NCBI RefSeq assembly: GCF_042242105.1
Contig: NC_092014.1
Coordinates: forward strand, 7,439,374 to 7,503,373
From: Pempheris klunzingeri
Lineage: Eukaryota > Chordata > Actinopteri > Acropomatiformes > Pempheridae
DNA length: 64,000 nt
Direction of reading: 5' to 3'
Numbering within the stretch: position 1 is the stretch's first letter; each line of letters starts with the position of its first letter. Made by a program: the position numbers and the translations under genes. The notes under the pieces are model-generated. The model searched no databases, was not told the origin of the DNA, and worked only from the letters and a program-made list of their open reading frames with translations. Below are positions 60,699-64,000 of this stretch, in pieces.

Positions 60699-63600
60699 CA
60701 TGCTTGACTTCGATGTGCCCATGTCCATATGGGACAGGTAAATAGCATGAACTGCTTGTGCCAAAGCACCAGTTTTACCCGTTGTTGCCGCTCTGCATAT
60801 GCATGAGGTTGCAGGGTGAGTCACACCCTCAAATACATGTTCCTTTTGGGAAATCCACTAATTGACCGTCATAATCAATCTACAAAGCCACCGTAACTGA
60901 GTCATGTAGATCCAGTGGTTCAGTTTCACTTGTGAAGTGTGTTAAACAAAAAAGGTAGCTGCCGTCGGAGTACCTCAGGCATTTACATGTAGCCTCATTT
61001 CATACATGCTCATGAAACTCTAGGGAAAATTGATTTCAGGCAGTTATGAAATCAAGTACATTCCCTCAGGGTGAAGCGAGCGTGAAATGAGGTTATACTT
61101 TGGCTTATCTAGATGTTGATGAGTTAATACATAGATTTCACTGATCAGCACTACCACAGTAAAAGCTTTGTGCTTGATGTTTTTCCACCAGTTTGTTTCA
61201 GTTAAAAATGGCATAACTGCAGTTTTGTGAACCTTTTGAAAATCTATTGGTGACTGCTGAGCTGTCTTATTGACATCTGCTTGCACAAAGACAAAGGGGT
61301 GAAGAGATGCAGAACCTTCACACATTTAAAATATTATAATGTAAAGGTACATGTTTATATCTTGAATTCAGAGCCAAATGGATAATGTGAAGAGGAAGTT
61401 ACGGTAACGATCTGACTGCTTCCTCTTAACTTTTCCAACAGTGACTATTTCTTCATACCGTGGGATTTCACTGTGAAAAATTACCACTCTTACAAATTTG
61501 ATGAATGAGTTAATTGTGGTAAATGTACCTCATACAAGGGAAGACAAAAGGTTTTGGTTTGTGTGAGCCACCCGAGCAGATATGACTCATAATATATTTC
61601 AGGTATGAATGACTGCTTGGCTCGCTGTCACCAGTGATGTAAGATGGGATCTACCACATTCAAGCAAATGTCCCACAAAACTACGCTAACGTAGACACGT
61701 CAAAAACACAGAGCAAAAGGTCTGAGACATAAATGCGGGCCGTGATCTAAATTAAACATGGAAATGGCACAGATTTTTAAATATGTGCAGAGATAAGAGC
61801 CACCTAAATCAACCATTTTCCTCAGTTTAGAATAGATTTATATTGTCTATAAAGGGCACATAAAATACATGTGTCCTTTCAAAATATTTCCTTGATTTGA
61901 CCTTTGCTGTAATAGTTGTCTTGGCTGATGAAGTTTAACACAATGCTGCCCTCAGAGCAGATTAGAGACAATCACGGGGGCGAGCGCCAATAGGATTACT
62001 ACAAAGGATCACAGCTGCCTTGTAGCTTGTAATCAGAACGGTGATCTTTTCATTGTCAACTGCCTGGAGCACTTCAGGATCACAAACACCTCTGAAGAGG
62101 GAATCCCCCCCCCCCTGCTTGTTTCCTGGCTACAATCTGCCCTGACGCAGTGTTTGATGGCCGAAACTTTGGACTTCCTTACCAAAAAGCCTTAAAAAAT
62201 ACAGACAGCATTAATACCAACCACCTCAACCGGCATACATTAAATTAAAATGATCTGCTCAAGTCGACAGCACTCCATTTTCAAATAAAGTTGTCTGCTG
62301 TTTTTTTGGGAATTCCCTCATGATGGCGGGAAATTCCCATTCTTTTAGGATACACACAAGATTAAAGGCCGCATTTATCCATTCTGTATTTGTCTGGATA
62401 AATGTCAGACTGAAGTTTTCCCTCTTTGTTCAAGTATATGACAGCTTCACTGGCACATCCTGATGCTTTGAAACCTGTTCTTAACAGGAACTGATCTACC
62501 ACCGTCACCTGACTTCTCTCATTATTAAGTTCTTTGTTTCTTAGAAAAGTTCCAAGACACTCAGGTGGGGATTTGTGACCTATTTTTTTTTTCCACTGTC
62601 AGATCGGTGGGTAGAGCGTTTGTGTGTGTGGAAGTTCAGTCACTTATAGACCCTGTTGTAAATGTGTGGGTTGTGCTGGCGTGGGGGACAATCCCCAGCA
62701 GACAGCTCGTGGCCTTTGTAGAGACAGTGGATGTGGTTGGCTTATAGGCAAGATTCAGAAGCTGCCCTTTTGTAAAGCCAAAATTGGAACCAGTCGTTCT
62801 GTGGGCACATGTATTGGAGCTGGGGCGGTGCGTTATGTAAATGAAATAAATGTGTTGGAAACGAATTCAGCCACAAATATCTTCCCCAGTTTGCTGATGA
62901 GTAAGTTAGCATGTGATGCTGTCTGGTGTCATTTGAACGCTCGGGGACTCGACTGATTGTCAACTTTCAAACCTCCTCATTTTGTTTTCAGAAGTATTCC
63001 TTCAACTTATTTATCAATAATCTTAGCTGTGTTAACTATTTGGAAAAAAAAAAGAAATGAGAAAGAAACAAAGTGCTTAATATTTGAAATTGACCACCAA
63101 TTGTCATTAACATTTGAGAAATGTATTTGCACTTTGGCATAAAGTTTGATGAGAAGATACAACTCATGTCTTTGCTGTAAAAAGGAAACTACTACTGGCA
63201 GCCACAAGCTAGTTTAACAGCTAACTTTTTTTTTTTAGAAATACAATCAGTCAAAACTTTGTAACTTTGGCTAGCGGGCACATTTAAAGTTCATAAATGG
63301 AGCACAAGTAGAGTCACAGACACGCAGCCGTGTAAAGCCTCTGTTTGCCAACATTAACACAATCTGCTGGTCATATCAAACCAAGTAAGAATGCAGCAAA
63401 AAAACCACCCAAGAGTGTTGATTTGAGCAAGAGTACGTTTTATAGCTAATGGATTCAGCATTTAATTTGTAAGAAGAAGAATGTGGTCTTTTCTTTCAAA
63501 AGTTTCATGGTTTTAAGCTTTAAAATGGGCCATTATATGACTGAAAAAAAGCAAAAACTTGTTCAGCGTTACACAAAGAACACAGTAGTTTGGCTGTGTC

Positions 63601-64000
63601 TTTTCTATGCTCTGCAACTGCCTACTTCCTTTTAAACAGGGGATGTCCAGCTTCCTGTGCTTACTACACTAAACCCATGACAACTGATTCACCAAACAGC
63701 ACCGTTGGCCTATTTGTGTCAAAACGATACTTCACAGCCACTGACTGCAGAGTGTTTTGGTCACTAACTGATCCGCAGGCGCTTATTGAGGCTTGTTGGA
63801 CGTAACTTGAGCTACCGCCTTTCACTGGTCTTCTCACAGTACCCCTGTAGGGTTTGCTTCAGCCACACAACAGCTGGGAATATGTCTGTCACAGTACAGC
63901 GTGCCCATTCAGGCAACACTGGGAAGGGGTTTTCCACCACACACAAGCACATACACGTGACCCAGATGGGTGGATGGACACACACACACACACTAAAAAG
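60699..64000. other. Downstream flank, no gene supported
   Basis: 3.3 kb AT-rich sequence. A C10 run at 62,107 and a short CA run at 63,981 are the only simple repeats of note. A tRNA-like GGTGGGTAGAGCG word at 62,605 was considered a SINE remnant but lacks a B box. Confidence 0.4.

Noticed and set aside
62595..62760. tRNA-derived SINE or 110-residue ORF
   Set aside because: There is an A-box-like word (GTGGGTAGAGCG) but no B box, no poly(A)/repeat tail, and no second copy in the window.

Overview
This is ordinary vertebrate nuclear DNA, most likely from a percomorph-type teleost fish. The evidence is split genes with GT-AG introns, long CA/GT microsatellites, a Tc1 transposon with long inverted repeats, and several palindromic interspersed repeats of the kind common in spiny-rayed fish genomes. 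There are no operons, CRISPR arrays, prophage or rRNA/tRNA genes that I can support. Three protein-coding genes fill the window. All were reconstructed exon by exon with consistent reading phase; names come from remembered vertebrate homologues, not from a search.

Region 1 (about 451-26,930, minus strand) is fhdc1, an inverted formin (FH2 domain containing 1). Its 11 coding exons lie in 451-11,886 and encode about 1,202 residues: FH1, FH2, then a long basic/serine-rich tail in one 2.2 kb exon. A likely 5' UTR exon and GC-rich promoter lie near 26,784-27,060, leaving a first intron of about 15 kb that holds a dead Tc1 element (18,891-20,517), a long CA repeat and smaller MITE-like repeats.

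Region 2 (about 28,250-41,130 or beyond, minus strand) is arfip1 (arfaptin-1), an Arf/Arl/Rac-binding BAR-domain protein of the trans-Golgi. The canonical form uses 8 coding exons and has about 375 residues. A further upstream exon (39,306-39,661) is open for 118 codons, starts with ATG and splices in frame onto the canonical first exon, predicting a longer isoform with a very acidic N-terminus.

Region 3 (41,883-59,072, plus strand) is fam193a, a cysteine-rich protein with 23 coding exons and about 1,622 residues. It lies head to head with arfip1 across a short GC-rich region that probably serves as a shared bidirectional promoter. From 59,073 to the end there is a 3' UTR, one roughly 600 bp palindromic repeat and otherwise no gene I can support.

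The genes do not form a functional pathway together. fhdc1 and arfip1 are neighbours in other vertebrates too, while fam193a next to them is, from memory, not the human arrangement. I found no convincing new molecular system. The most useful leads are the acidic arfip1 isoform, an internally deleted piggyBac-like element in fam193a intron 11 that keeps a zinc-ribbon ORF, and two weak-donor introns in fam193a whose retention would truncate the protein.
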